This document shows, one piece after another, positions 47,371 through 57,608 of a DNA stretch of 64,000 nt (the first letter of the stretch is position 1; every line of letters starts with the position of its first letter). Source of the stretch: Botryosphaeria dothidea (lineage: Eukaryota > Ascomycota > Dothideomycetes > Botryosphaeriales > Botryosphaeriaceae); the NCBI GenBank assembly GCA_011503125.2, contig WWBZ02000016.1, forward strand, positions 3,782,001 through 3,846,000, written 5' to 3'. The position numbers were made by a program, and so were the translations under genes. A model generated the notes under the pieces. The model had not been told where the DNA came from. It saw nothing but the letters and a program-made list of their open reading frames with translations, and did no database searches.

Positions 47371-48288
47371 ACCAGCGTGTTGAGGCGGAAGGATGTAAAT
47401 CTGGCGAGCCACAGGATGTCAGCAAGCCTCAGACCAGCGGCGGCGGGCGCGAATCTCGTCTGTGGGGAGGGGCGGTCAACGCTCGATGCAGGGGGGTGCG
47501 AGTGGAGTCGCAACGAGCAAAGCTTCGGGCACGTCTCACGTACTTGGCGGCGTAGCGCGCCAGAGCGGGAGAGCGACGGCGAGTAAGCGCGCGGGGCCCG
47601 TGGCTTTGCCTCTGACGTGCTGCGGCGGAGGGAGAAAGAGAGGGGAAGAATCGCGATGGCGGCCGCTGAGGTTGAGGGCAGGGCTGCGATAACGAAAGGA
47701 GCCGCGTCGCTGGGCGCAACAGCGCCGGCCGTACTAAGGGATGCAGACCCGGGCCCACACTTACCTTGAAGTGAGGTGCACGAAAATCTCAGCCACTGGG
47801 ACGAAGGCGCACAGCAGCAGGCAGAGGGAATTGAGTTCTCGAGGGCGATGTGATGTGTGGTGTTGCAGAGAAGCCGTGGCGCTGCGCAGGCTCTTGCTCG
47901 AGGGAAGCCTTGGGCTGGCTGTGACGAACCCTGGCACCCGCCGGCGCCGATCCCAACTACTTCAGTTGTGTATTTGCTTCTGATAACCAGTTAGCACCAC
48001 ACCCACGCCAGTCGGTCAGCGAACTTGCGCCAACTCGCTCACGCCGTTGCATTCGCCTGCTGATTAGCTGCACACCAGGAGACCCTTTCTTCGCCAGCTG
48101 CCGCACTGCTCACCGGCCGCTGCAGCTTTCGCCGCTGATGCGCCGTGTCGCCGCATCTCGGGATCTTTCTTGGTGATGACGCCACCCGGCTTGCCATTGC
48201 TTAAGGATCTATGCTACAGCTCCACCTGCGCCCACCAGCTTTCTATGCTAGCCCTGCATCATATCGTCGTGCCTGCCTCGTTAAAAGC
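47371..48288. other. Intergenic, cyclin promoter and PRE3 3' region
   Basis: 918 bases. The region is GC-rich near the cyclin start. A 5' exon or leader of the cyclin gene could lie here, but none can be proven by reading. No other feature seen. Confidence 0.4.
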
Positions 48289-49192
48289 CTATTGTCTGCC
48301 AGGGCCGCGGTAGTCCTGGTCCGGCAGGTACAGGTGCCGCTGCGCGCCGCTCGCCGTCAACACCACCATACGGATCACACCGCCAGAGCTTCCGTCCCAC
48401 TTGATGGCTTCCCGCAGCGCTCCCTTGACAAACTCTACGCCCTCTTGCTCAGTCATGCCCTCCCTCCAGTTTGCGTCACAGTAACCGTAGATGTAAGTCG
48501 ATCCAGATCCGCCAATGGCATAAGCCTGCTTGTGTAGAGAGCCACCAAGAGGAATCGAGTAAACCTGCCCACCATGGCGAGGATCGTAGCCAGCAATGAT
48601 CATGCCCGCGCTATGGCGTTGTTAGCCTAAGAATACAACCCCTCCAGTGTCTGCAGCACGCACCTCAGCATGTCCTTGTTGTCGTAGCAGAGCTCCTGGA
48701 ACAGCGCTGCAGCTGTCTGTGTAGTCGGCCTCTCATTGTTCTGAATGCCGTACATGCCAAGGTGGTAGTGGACGATGTCAGCAACGGCTTGCGTGTCGGC
48801 CGCTGAGCCTGAACGGCAGCACCATATCGTGTCGTGCACCTGCGTCAGCTTATCCGTGACGCGGTTGGCGATGTAGGCTCCAGTCGTGGTCCGACTGTCC
48901 GCACCCAAAATGACTCCGTCCTTGAAGTTGATGGCCATACTGGTTCGTGTTAATGCAAATGCAGCAGAGGAAAGATGAGGGACAAGGCGTACATGGAGGT
49001 TCCGAGGCTGCAATGCGGGTTAGCCGAAGTAACTGGAGCTTTAGGCAGAGATGGCTTACTTGACCTCACCCTTCTTCAGGTGGTTCATGTCGACGTGGAT
49101 ACCATCTGATGTTTGTTAGCTGCTGGAGCTACGAAGCTTCAAGCGGGAGGCGGCTTGCCTTCACCCAGCATTCCCGTTGTGTGCGAGATCAT
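48289..49192 (-). CDS. PRE3: 20S proteasome subunit beta-1 (caspase-like), Pre3
   Basis: Five exons: 49192-49165, 49105-49060, 49007-48993 (15 nt), 48939-48664 and 48610-48289. The product is 228 aa. Splicing yields '[30 protein letters not shown]'-type sequence matching Pre3. Cleavage before the Thr in 'LG-TSIMA' exposes the catalytic Thr1. Asp17 and Lys33 lie in '[18 protein letters not shown]'. '[13 protein letters not shown]', '[13 protein letters not shown]' and '[17 protein letters not shown]' are family landmarks. It provides the peptidylglutamyl (caspase-like) activity of the 20S core. The first donor is ambiguous. A GT donor after 28 nt and a strong GC donor (GAAG|GCAAGC) after 34 nt are both in phase and differ by two residues in the propeptide. 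The microexon of 15 nt encodes the processing site. Confidence 0.94.
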
Positions 49193-49727
49193 ATTGGCAA
49201 TCGAGGAATGTGTGTGCGCAAGGAGCCGTTCGTGGAAAGAGTCCGAGTAGTGATGCGGCGTTGCGGCGGGGGAGGGGCGGATGGAGGGTTGTGTGTGGTT
49301 GTCGACGGAGCTCTGGCTGGAGCTTCGCTGGTGTTGCTTGCAGGGCCAGGCAGGCGGCTCCGCGCGTTGGCCGCTTTCTCTCGGCGTTTCCCGGCGGCGC
49401 GTGTGGGCGTGCGCGCGACGATCGCACCCTGCTTGTGCTCCCCACAAATGCGTTGATCTTGTTGAACTCCTGAGGACTCCACCGGCTTATACACACTCAT
49501 GACCGCGCGTGCTGCTACCCGTTGTCGTTTGCGCCTGCCTCTACCTGCCCTTGCTCGCACTCCTCGGGCAGCTGCGACTCATGACCTGGAAAAGATCCCT
49601 GCTCCGACTCTCAGGTAGCTCGTCGCCGGCACCCAGTCCTCCGCCTTCCACTCCTACGTCGCCCACCAAACTCTCCCACCACAGCTCGCGCGCGTCTGCA
49701 GAGTTCGACGCAGACACCTACTCCGCC
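49193..49727. promoter_or_regulatory. Divergent promoter of PRE3 and the Bem46-like gene
   Basis: 535 bases between the assigned start codons. An in-frame extension of the hydrolase up to about 49,509 is open, so part of this could be leader or an alternative N-terminus. No PACE-type element (GGTGGCAAA) was seen by eye. Confidence 0.45.
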
Positions 49728-50807
49728 ATGGACTCGGTCATATCCTACCTGCGCATACCCATCCTCGCGTCGACCGGCATAGCCACTGTCCTCAGCGGTG
49801 TTCTCTACTTCAAACAGAAGTACGCCGCCGCGCGCTCAATGCGTCCCGCGATTCATGGTTCAGTGCTGACTTCACCCGCTCAGTGATATCATCTACCCCC
49901 GCAACATCCCCCCGGGCGCGCGAGCAGATGTCCCGCGACCCACACAGTTCGGCATACGCGACTTTGAGGAGCTCATGATTCCCACTCCTGACGGCGAGTC
50001 GTTGAGCGCATTCTTCATCCGCCCCGCCAACAAGCAGCACGCCCGAAATGTCACATTCCTCATGTTCCACGGCAATGCCGGTAATATTGGCTATCGACTG
50101 CCCATTGCAAAAATTCTGGAGGAGGAACTAGGCTGCAACGTCCTCATGTTGCAGTATCGAGGCTATGGTCTATCCACCGGCACTCCCAACGAGAAGGGCT
50201 TGACAATTGACGCGCAGACTGGCCTGGACTATATCAGACAACGTGCAGAACTTCGAGGCACGAAGGTCGTCCTGTACGGACAGAGTTTGGGCGGCGCAGT
50301 GAGCATCGGGCTTGCCGCAAGGAACCAGGAGCAGGGAGATATTGCCGGCATCGTCTTGGAGAACACCTTTCTCAGCATAAGGAAATTGATTCCAAGGTGA
50401 GCAGGCCGCCTATGGCTCTACTATTCAACTAACACTGGCAGTGCTTTTCCTCCTGCGAAATATCTTACTCCGCTGTGCCACCAGCTCTGGCCCAGCGAGG
50501 ATGTCATGCCGAAGATCAAAGACATTCCCATTCTCTTACTCAGTGGCCTGAAAGACGAGATTGTGCCGTAAGTGTTCCGGCCCCGTCGCTTCCATTGCAC
50601 ACTCTAATCATTGGTGCCAGTCCGTCCCATATGGCCAAACTTTTCGATATCTGCGTCTCGAAAGCCAAGGTGTGGCGTGAATTCCCCAACGGCAGCCACA
50701 ACGATACGGTGGCCGAGCCTCTCTACTTCGAATACATCGAGGATTTCCTCCGCAGCCACGTGCTTCGGAGGCCAAGCCCGGAAAAGTCTGCACAGTCTAA
50801 AGTTTGA
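49728..50807 (+). CDS. Bem46/ABHD13-type alpha/beta hydrolase
   Basis: Exons are 49728-49819, 49884-50396, 50442-50567 and 50621-50807. The introns are 64, 45 and 53 nt, and the product is 305 aa. 'MDSVISYLRIPILASTGIATVL' is an N-terminal membrane anchor. The first splice restores 'YFKQNDIIYPRNIP', characteristic of Bem46. The fold follows: 'MFHGNAGNIGYRL' (oxyanion loop), 'LQYRGYGLSTGTPNE', nucleophile elbow 'GQSLGG', Asp in 'LLSGLKDEIVP' and His in 'FPNGSHND'. The triad is complete. In Neurospora and fission yeast, Bem46 proteins are associated with ER/eisosome sites and ascospore germination or polarity. The substrate is unknown. The start was chosen because the conserved anchor begins there, although the frame is open farther upstream. 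Confidence 0.92.
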
Positions 50808-52230
50808 TTTCGACTACGTCTCTACCGATCTGGTCGCTTCTCACGATACCCCTCTTACTCCACTTCAATTTCCTGTTGTTGAAATCCTGGTATGATAACG
50901 GGTAGTCTATTTGTGTTCAGTTATCAATGCCACGAGGAGGTAGCTCACGCCATCAAATCTCGCGTCTGCGCCATATCGAGCTAAGAAGTACAAGCCGACG
51001 GCTCAAAAGCATGGCGCGCACCATATTACTTCACTGCCTTCATTCCGTTGGCACGTGAGGCTGTACATCTTTGAATGGACTAAGCCTCCCAGCCTCAGGC
51101 TTTCGGGGCCGATAACGCCCACTTGCTACAAAGTAGCACTAAAGACGCGCGCGTTCTAGAAGGCGAAAAATCCGTGACGAGATAGATCTTCATTATTCAG
51201 GGGCATGGCCGATGGTGAGGGCATATTTCTATTTCGTCGTCGTGGCTGAACTAGTAGAGGACCGAGGTATTGCAATTTGACATGTCGGGCAATGATCCCC
51301 GAAGAAACATCGGAAAGGGCGTCTCATAGCGCTTGCAGATTCGCGTAAAGCGCAGAGGGTAGCAGGGTCTTTTGTGGAGATTTGGCTCGTACGGCCACGA
51401 GGATGCCGATCCAATAGGGAAGAATCGGTAGGCAACATATCAGAAGGATTTCCTCGTGAAAAAGGGAAAAAGGGCTAGCCAATAAAGCTGCGGCGATATG
51501 GAGAGCAGCCGGGCCGGCCCTAAATCCTGCAGATCGGGCCGACGCATTCAAGGAGCATTGCCTATTGTTTGTTGTCCCTCGGGTCGTCGTTGAACTCTCG
51601 GGTGTTCAACCGGCCGAATACGAGATGAAAGGATTCTTTGTTTTCTTTGCTCCGGGGAGTTCATGGGCGGACTGGTAACCTAATGCGGTGTTGTCTTCAG
51701 CCCATAAGCGAGACAGACCAATCAAAAGACCCGAGAAAGCTATAACGATATTCATTCATTGTAGTCATGTCTCTCAGGCATTACAATCGCCAAACGTTCT
51801 GTTTCATACAGCCCATGGCACCAAATCCCTGCCCTTTAGAATGTATTGTTGATAGGATAATAAAGAATCAGATCAGGGGTTTGGCGTGCAGACCTCTTTG
51901 CATTCCTAAGATCAAAACGAGGATACCTCAGGAATTGCTCGATGGTCTCATCTTAGTAGAACGATTTGACTCACTAAGCGGTATCTTCTTTCTATGCCGA
52001 CCATACGAAAAAAACATACTTCGGAGGAATAATAGTGATATCATTGTAACTTGCTGAGACGACTTACCCTACCGATCAGCGTCCAGCTTGACAAGACTTA
52101 CCTGAGGAACATGAACAGTCCGCCGGACGCCAAACACCATCCCCCTCCGGGGGCGGCGACCATGATACCGTTATGCATCATGTCCTCTATTTACCCTTGC
52201 ATTTGATTCCCGTAATGGTGATACTTCCCT
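50808..52230. other. Intergenic between convergent genes
   Basis: 1.4 kb with no supported gene. A 96-codon frame from an ATG at 51,767 is open, but I recognise nothing in it and it lacks splice support. Base composition falls toward A/T after about 51,700. Confidence 0.4.
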
Positions 52231-52467
52231 TTATCTCGAGAACGCTCCATCTCTCGCGTCGCCCTGGTTGGCGAGAGCCAGACGCCCGTTGCAAAGCAAC
52301 ACTTGGTGCACTGTCTCAGCGTCGATCTGGTAGCCGCTCTTGCGCCAACGGTTGTTCAACCAATCTGCGAGCGCATCGGACGACTCACCAAAGTCACGTT
52401 CGTCGAACTCCTTGAGGATAATTGCGATGATGGGAGCATCAGGGAAGAGCTTAGAGTTAGGAGCCAT
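52231..52467 (-). CDS. Small hypothetical protein, 78 aa
   Basis: A frame of 78 codons begins at an ATG in good context (GCCATGG). The protein starts 'MAPNSKLFPDAPIIAIILKE' and ends 'ANQGDARDGAFSR'. Its middle ('DALADWLNNRWRKSGY' followed by 'DAETVHQVLL') looks like two amphipathic helices with an arrangement like a small helix-turn-helix. There is no signal peptide. A canonical intron of 45 nt (GTAAGT...TTCCCAG, about 52,492-52,537 on the plus strand) lies just upstream of the start on the same strand, suggesting a spliced 5' leader. This supports transcription. I do not recognise a family. It could be a lineage-specific gene or the tail of an unmodelled longer gene. Confidence 0.5.
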   Translation of the reverse strand: MAPNSKLFPDAPIIAIILKEFDERDFGESSDALADWLNNRWRKSGYQIDAETVHQVLLCNGRLALANQGDARDGAFSR

Positions 52468-52987
52468 GGCGAGTATCGCTGAGCTCAATAGATCGTTCTG
52501 GGAACGGTTAGCTGGTAGGAGAGAGGGTAATACTTACCTTGTGGGTTTTCTGGAGATCTTCCGCTCAACAGGAATGCCGTTCTCAAATATCGCACAGCGA
52601 GAAGGAGTGCTGGCTATGGTGTTGAGAGTGAAGCAGAGACCCGTTATGATTGGATGGCCCTAGAAAATTGGTCGGCAAGCTGCTGATATAGTTTTTTGGT
52701 GGCGTTTCTTTCATGCGTGGAGGGACAATGCATTGATGGCTTCACTTTGTGATGGACGAGTATTGGGACATTGTTCACAGCGGAGGACAATCCGATTAAA
52801 CACCCATGTAACAAAGGACAAAGCCGCTCTAAATGAGGATGTTGGATAGTCTCTACACCAGTCGCCAGTAAATTCACTGAGAATCTAGCCTTCTAGGACA
52901 GCCAGTAAGCTATAGAACATCTTGAAAGAAGAGAGAAAAGACCAAATTCACCAACCAACGCCATGCTCAATGCTTTTTGGGAACGAA
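52468..52987. other. Leader of the small hypothetical gene and PXR1 3' region
   Basis: 520 bases. It contains the probable 5'-leader intron of the 78-aa gene close to 52,500. No other coding segment or RNA gene seen. Confidence 0.45.
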
Positions 52988-54104
52988 TCATGCCCCCGCT
53001 TTAATCATGAAAATCTCCTTCAGCGCTTGCGGGTCCATTGAGGCCTTCTTCTTCTGCGCAATATACCGTTGCCGAACAGCTAGACGACCTCCAGCGAAGC
53101 TCGTGGTGGGAGTAGCAGTTCCAGATGCCGGTGTTGATGTGTTTCTCGAGGTAGCCTCATCATCGGATGATGAGCTTTCGCTGTCAGACTCTTCCTTCTT
53201 CTCCTTCTTCTGCCGGCGTTTCTCCTTCTCCAATCTCCTGGCTTCCTTCCTCGCCAGTCTTTCGAGTTTCAGGGCCTTCTTGGCTTCTCTGCGGGCCTTC
53301 TTGTCCCGCTTTTCATTATCGGCCTTCTCTTCGGTCGAAGCAGAAGATGATACGCCATTGTCGGTAGAGGGCTCGTCGTCCTTGGATTTCTCGAGTTTCT
53401 TCGACTTGGATTTCTTGCTGACAGGAGCTTCGCTTTCTTCCTGACTACTTCCTTCCAATTCCTTCTTCAAGTCCGACTTTCTCTTTTTCTTCTTCAACTT
53501 CGGCGCGTCATCTTCAGTCCGCTTCCGCTTCTTTTCACTCTTCTCGGCCCCGATCGTTTGCAATTCTGCGCTGGACTCCTTCGCGGGCTTGATAGCCGTG
53601 GTATTGTCCTTCTCTTTGAGCTTCTCGATCTTGTCTCCGACCAGGAGGCCACCGCTGACGAATCGGACGCTGCCCCAGCGCTGGTTTTGGTATAACGAGA
53701 GCTTCAGGTCCCGTGCAGTCGACTCCTCTTTCTTCAGCTCCCCGTCGCTCTTGCCATTGAGTCTGCCCAACAAACCCTGGAAAGCGGTCAGACCGAACGT
53801 CTCATTTTCTGCCTTCCCTCTCTTCGCGCCGAGACCGAGATTATCGTCCTTCACGGCGACTCTGATATGAGAAGCGTTCGCGGCGGTATAGTGGGAAGAA
53901 TGGTTTGCATCTTTGGCGCCGAGGTACGATCCGGGAGTCCAGCCTTGCTTGAGCAGGATCTTGTGGCCGAAGCGGTCGGTGGATTTGCTCCAAGTGGTGT
54001 TATTCGGGTCCGCCGAGATTTTGGTGCGGCTGAAAAGTGGTCAGTTTTCACATAGTGACGCAATACTGGCACGCGACATACTTCTTCGGCCCTGCGAGAC
54101 CCAT
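52988..54104 (-). CDS. PXR1: G-patch protein PXR1/Gno1 (PinX1-related)
   Basis: Exons are 54104-54082 (23 nt) and 54029-52988, with a 52-nt intron (GTATGT...TTTCAG), giving 354 aa. The spliced start is 'MGLAGPKNRTKISADPNNTTW', the conserved PinX1 N-terminus. The G-patch runs at about residues 24-75 ('RFGHKILLKQGWTPGSYLGA...DDNLGLGAKRG'). 'FQGLLGRLNG' is the second conserved box. The rest is a Lys/Glu/Ser-rich tail with KKK and KKE/D repeats typical of the telomerase-inhibitory and nucleolar region. It ends with a conserved 'GRLAVRQRYIAQKKKASMDPQAL'. Yeast Pxr1 stimulates the helicase Prp43 in pre-rRNA processing and can inhibit telomerase. It is nucleolar. It is divergent from the small coiled-coil gene over 259 bases. 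Confidence 0.94.
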
Positions 54105-54363
54105 TGTGGAGGTGCAGCGGCGCGTCGATGCAATGCGGTCTGATGATGGGAATTTTGGCGCGGCGGCGGACGATACGCGGAGACGGATTTCCTCGGCGAT
54201 CCGGAGGCTGAGTTTCGCCGGCCGGCCGTTGGTCAGCCAAGCTTCACTATCCCATTGTAAAAGAGAGTCACCTATCGTCTGACAACCACACCGAGTTCTA
54301 TCACCATATCTTCTCCCAAGCTCACTCGTTGGGTATCCGAATCAGCATACCGAGGTCATCGCC

Positions 54364-54990
54364 ATGCCGGGACACACCACAGGCGGTCGGCGCAAGCCGT
54401 CGCCACCTCCAGAGCCGAACTCGGAAAACGTGGATCTCACTACTATGGTGGATAGCATGATCAAATCCGTAAGTTGCGATTTGAGCTGTGGTTTGAGATG
54501 CGTTTATTTAAGATGGGCTCCTAAGCAAGTCAGCGGCCAATGAGGAAGCATTTTGCCTGGGCAGATGTCATTCATTCATGATGAGCATCTCGGAGAACGA
54601 AGATTCTCACTTCCTCTTTACTTCCAATTGACGTGGGAATCACAGGCGAAGAGACGCAGAGATGCGAAGCGCACCAAGCTGAAGAATGAGTACCACAATC
54701 GCAAGACTGAGACCCAAGAGGAGATCACCAATATCTTTTCCGAATTTGAGCAGAAATCGTGAGGCTTTCAATCAATGAATGTCTTTGCTATTGATATTAC
54801 TAACTCCGGACAACCTTGTAGCCACCGCGCTCACAGGGTCCAACTTGAACGTCTTGTCACGCTTCTCAAGCGCAAAGAAGACATAGAAGGCCGCATGTCA
54901 ACTAGCATCAAGGCGCTCGAACGGGCTTATCTCGCACGGTGCGCAGAATTCAAGGCTGCGATTGACGGCCGCATTGCCGAACTGCGCTGA
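54364..54990 (+). CDS. Small coiled-coil protein, 128 aa, unknown function
   Basis: Exons are 54364-54468, 54646-54758 and 54822-54990. The introns are 177 nt (GTAAGT...TCACAG) and 63 nt (GTGAGG...TTGTAG), and the product is 128 aa. After a Pro-rich start ('MPGHTTGGRRKPSPPPEP') and 'VDLTTMVDSMIKS', the remainder is one long helix with heptad spacing ('KLKNEYHNRKTETQEEITNIFSEF', 'LERLVTLLKRKEDIEGRMS'). Frame is kept through both introns, so it is a real gene. The size and single coiled coil resemble small kinetochore, spindle or meiotic factors. I do not recognise the family and assign no function. Confidence 0.75.
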
Positions 54991-57608
54991 AGGTCAAGTC
55001 CGACCCAACGACGCAGCCCCAGTACCATCGTCATCGTGAAGGAAGGTCCCGTCTCAGCTGGATGCGGAACCTTCGTACAAATTTTTACGCAAGGTGGAGA
55101 CACGGCCTCGCATCTTGGCTCGGCTTGCTTCATCCAAGGCCACATTTTCCCGCCCATCTTGCTCAGATTCCAGGGTCAGTCTGCAGCCTAGCTGATCAAC
55201 GCGCATCTCTACCGCAAACACCGGCCTGACTCGTGAAGACAAGGCTAACAACCGAAGAGCGGCCCAACTTGCCTGTACGCTTCCTTCGCAGTGCGATTAT
55301 TCTCGCAAACAAGTCCGCGACTTGGTTGCGGGTGGGAAACTGGCAGCGGGCCTGGTACACTGACTCTATTGTTTGCTTTGGGGGGATTTGCTGATGCATG
55401 CGTTTCAAGAAGATCGGGTAGCGATGCAGGAAACCCAGCTATCTACGAGGGGTTGCATGAAGCGAGGAGAACTGTCGAAATGCAATACTGGAGACGCGTT
55501 AGAGCCGGAGATCAAGGAGATCACGTCACGCCGTGGCAAGGCTGGTTGTTTTAGCTTATTTTCCGGACGGTGACCCTTAAGCATACGTAGGCAAGGAAAA
55601 GGGTGCCCAACAGCTGCAGCGAGAAACTTCGAGACGGATGAGGCTGTGATAACATGACTGGTGATGCATCGGTGTCAACACCATGAGCCAGGTACCAGTC
55701 GGGAGGGTTGCACGGGAGCGCTTGACATTGACGGCGAGGCGCCCGCACGCAGGGTCAGTGCTCTGTGTACCCCGACGATTGCTGGTCGACGATTGGCAGC
55801 TGAATTTTCCTGTGGCCCGCGTCACATGGGATTTGGCGGCGTGGGGAGCAAAAGACAGTGTTGGACGAGTCAGTGCGGATGTCGCGAAGTCGGCCGTGTT
55901 TCGGCGCGGATGATGGGCCTGTACGAGCAGGCGTGCGAGAAAGGAGAGGGGCCGCGCTGCAACGCCAGAAGCTTAGCGCAGGGTTCACAGCTGTGCAGGG
56001 TCCTGTGGCCTAGTCCGGAGTGGCGACGGAAATCTAGGCCCGCCCGCTGCTCACGGCGCCGGACCCCCGGCGAACCACAGCGCTCGCCCAACCCTCAAAC
56101 ACTCGCCCGCCTGCGAGATGGGCACACGCCAGACGCGCGCTGCTCCTCTACCGCCCCAGCGTTTTGCATGCTCCTGCTTTTGCTCTGCTCATCATCCCTG
56201 GTCGGCGCGCTGCGCCCATGCGGAGGCGGCCCCGTGCCAATTGCGCCCACATCCGCCCTGCTGAGGGCTGCTGCCCGCCTGGTTACACGCCGCACTACTG
56301 ACGATGGTCCAGCGCGGCTGCATGACATGATCTCACGAGTGATTCCACCTCGAGATGGGGCCGTCGTTTCTCTTTGTCTGTGCATAACTGAACTCGCTGA
56401 TCCCTTCGGGCTTATGTCTGTCTCGTTGGCTGAGCCGCCGTGGTACGCTTGAGGGACCTATGTCTAGTGCATTTGCTTTTTTCTTCCCACCCGGCCGCAT
56501 TGCAGCCTCAAGGAGGGCATCGCCCTGAGTTCCAAGAAAATCAGTCCGCGACGTCGACGGCCCTGCATGCGTTCGAAAAGGCCCCACCAAATGACTAGAG
56601 CGACTCAGGCGTTTCGCTGCTGCCGAGCGGCCCTCTCCATGAGTGAGTGAGCGAGCAAGGCAGTATCCACCGCCTTCTCTGTGCACGACCTCCCGGGCTC
56701 CACGCATGAGAGACCACGGGCATGGGGCAAGATCGGATTTCGTAAGCCATGTCCGACGCTCCTCGCTGCCAACGGGGCCCTCGGTTGAACGCCACTTCGT
56801 CATGGAAACGTGGTCCGGAGCTCCTAAAAAGTTCCACAAAGCCACAGGAGCGAACCAGAGCCTTTTTCTTTAACCGTTTTGGCTATGGACAGTGTGTTCC
56901 TTGCTTTGGGTAAAATATGGGGCCCAGTGGCTGATCCCTGAAAGCGTTGCGACGGCACTTCGCACCAATTCGACGCCGAGTCTCGCGGAACATAGCGGCA
57001 TTGGCAAAGGCGCTTCCATGCCATTCGTCCGGATTGGCGGGTCCTGTGGACATTTTTCGAATTGTTAGATGCCGTTTGTGCTGATCTCTCGGCGGCTAAT
57101 GGAATGAACAAGATTCCAAGGAAGTTTGCCCAAACATGAAACTTGCGCAACTGTAGACTCAACCTAAGGAAATTCGAGAGCTAGAACGCCACAAAAGCCC
57201 ATCAACGAGGAAAAGGTCTCGAGCACAGGAACCACTGTTCTCTATCGATGACGGGAGGTCAGAGCAAGCTGAAAAAAAAAAGACAGAACCAAAAAATATG
57301 TCGAGGGCAGACTCGCGAATCAAGACCACTAGCAGCAGGAAACTGATAGTATAGAACAAGCTAGATACCTACGAAATATCAGTCTGCAGCAGCATACATG
57401 ACGTGACTCCTGCAGTCACAGCTCGGCATTCAATTCGTTGCTTTCGTGCGCAGTAAAGGAGCGCGACACAAGAGAAAGTGATCCTGGTCCGGCAGGACGC
57501 CCGTCCAAGAGAGTCCGAGACCTTCACAGACCAAGGATGCTCACGCAACGCATTTCCTGGGGGTGACAGTTGCGCAGTGGAGAGGCTTGTGCAGGACAAT
57601 CAGAACGA
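54991..57608. other. Intergenic between convergent genes
   Basis: 2.6 kb. The longest open frame (about 790 bases from 55,661) starts at GTG, has no recognisable segment and is overlapped by frames on the other strand, so it is not called. No repeat or RNA gene recognised. Confidence 0.45.

Noticed and set aside
51767..52057. ATG-initiated frame of 96 codons, plus strand
   Set aside because: No recognisable content. The length is unremarkable for A/T-richer non-coding DNA.
55661..56452. Open frame of 263 codons, plus strand
   Set aside because: Starts at GTG, no recognisable segment, overlapping frames on both strands.
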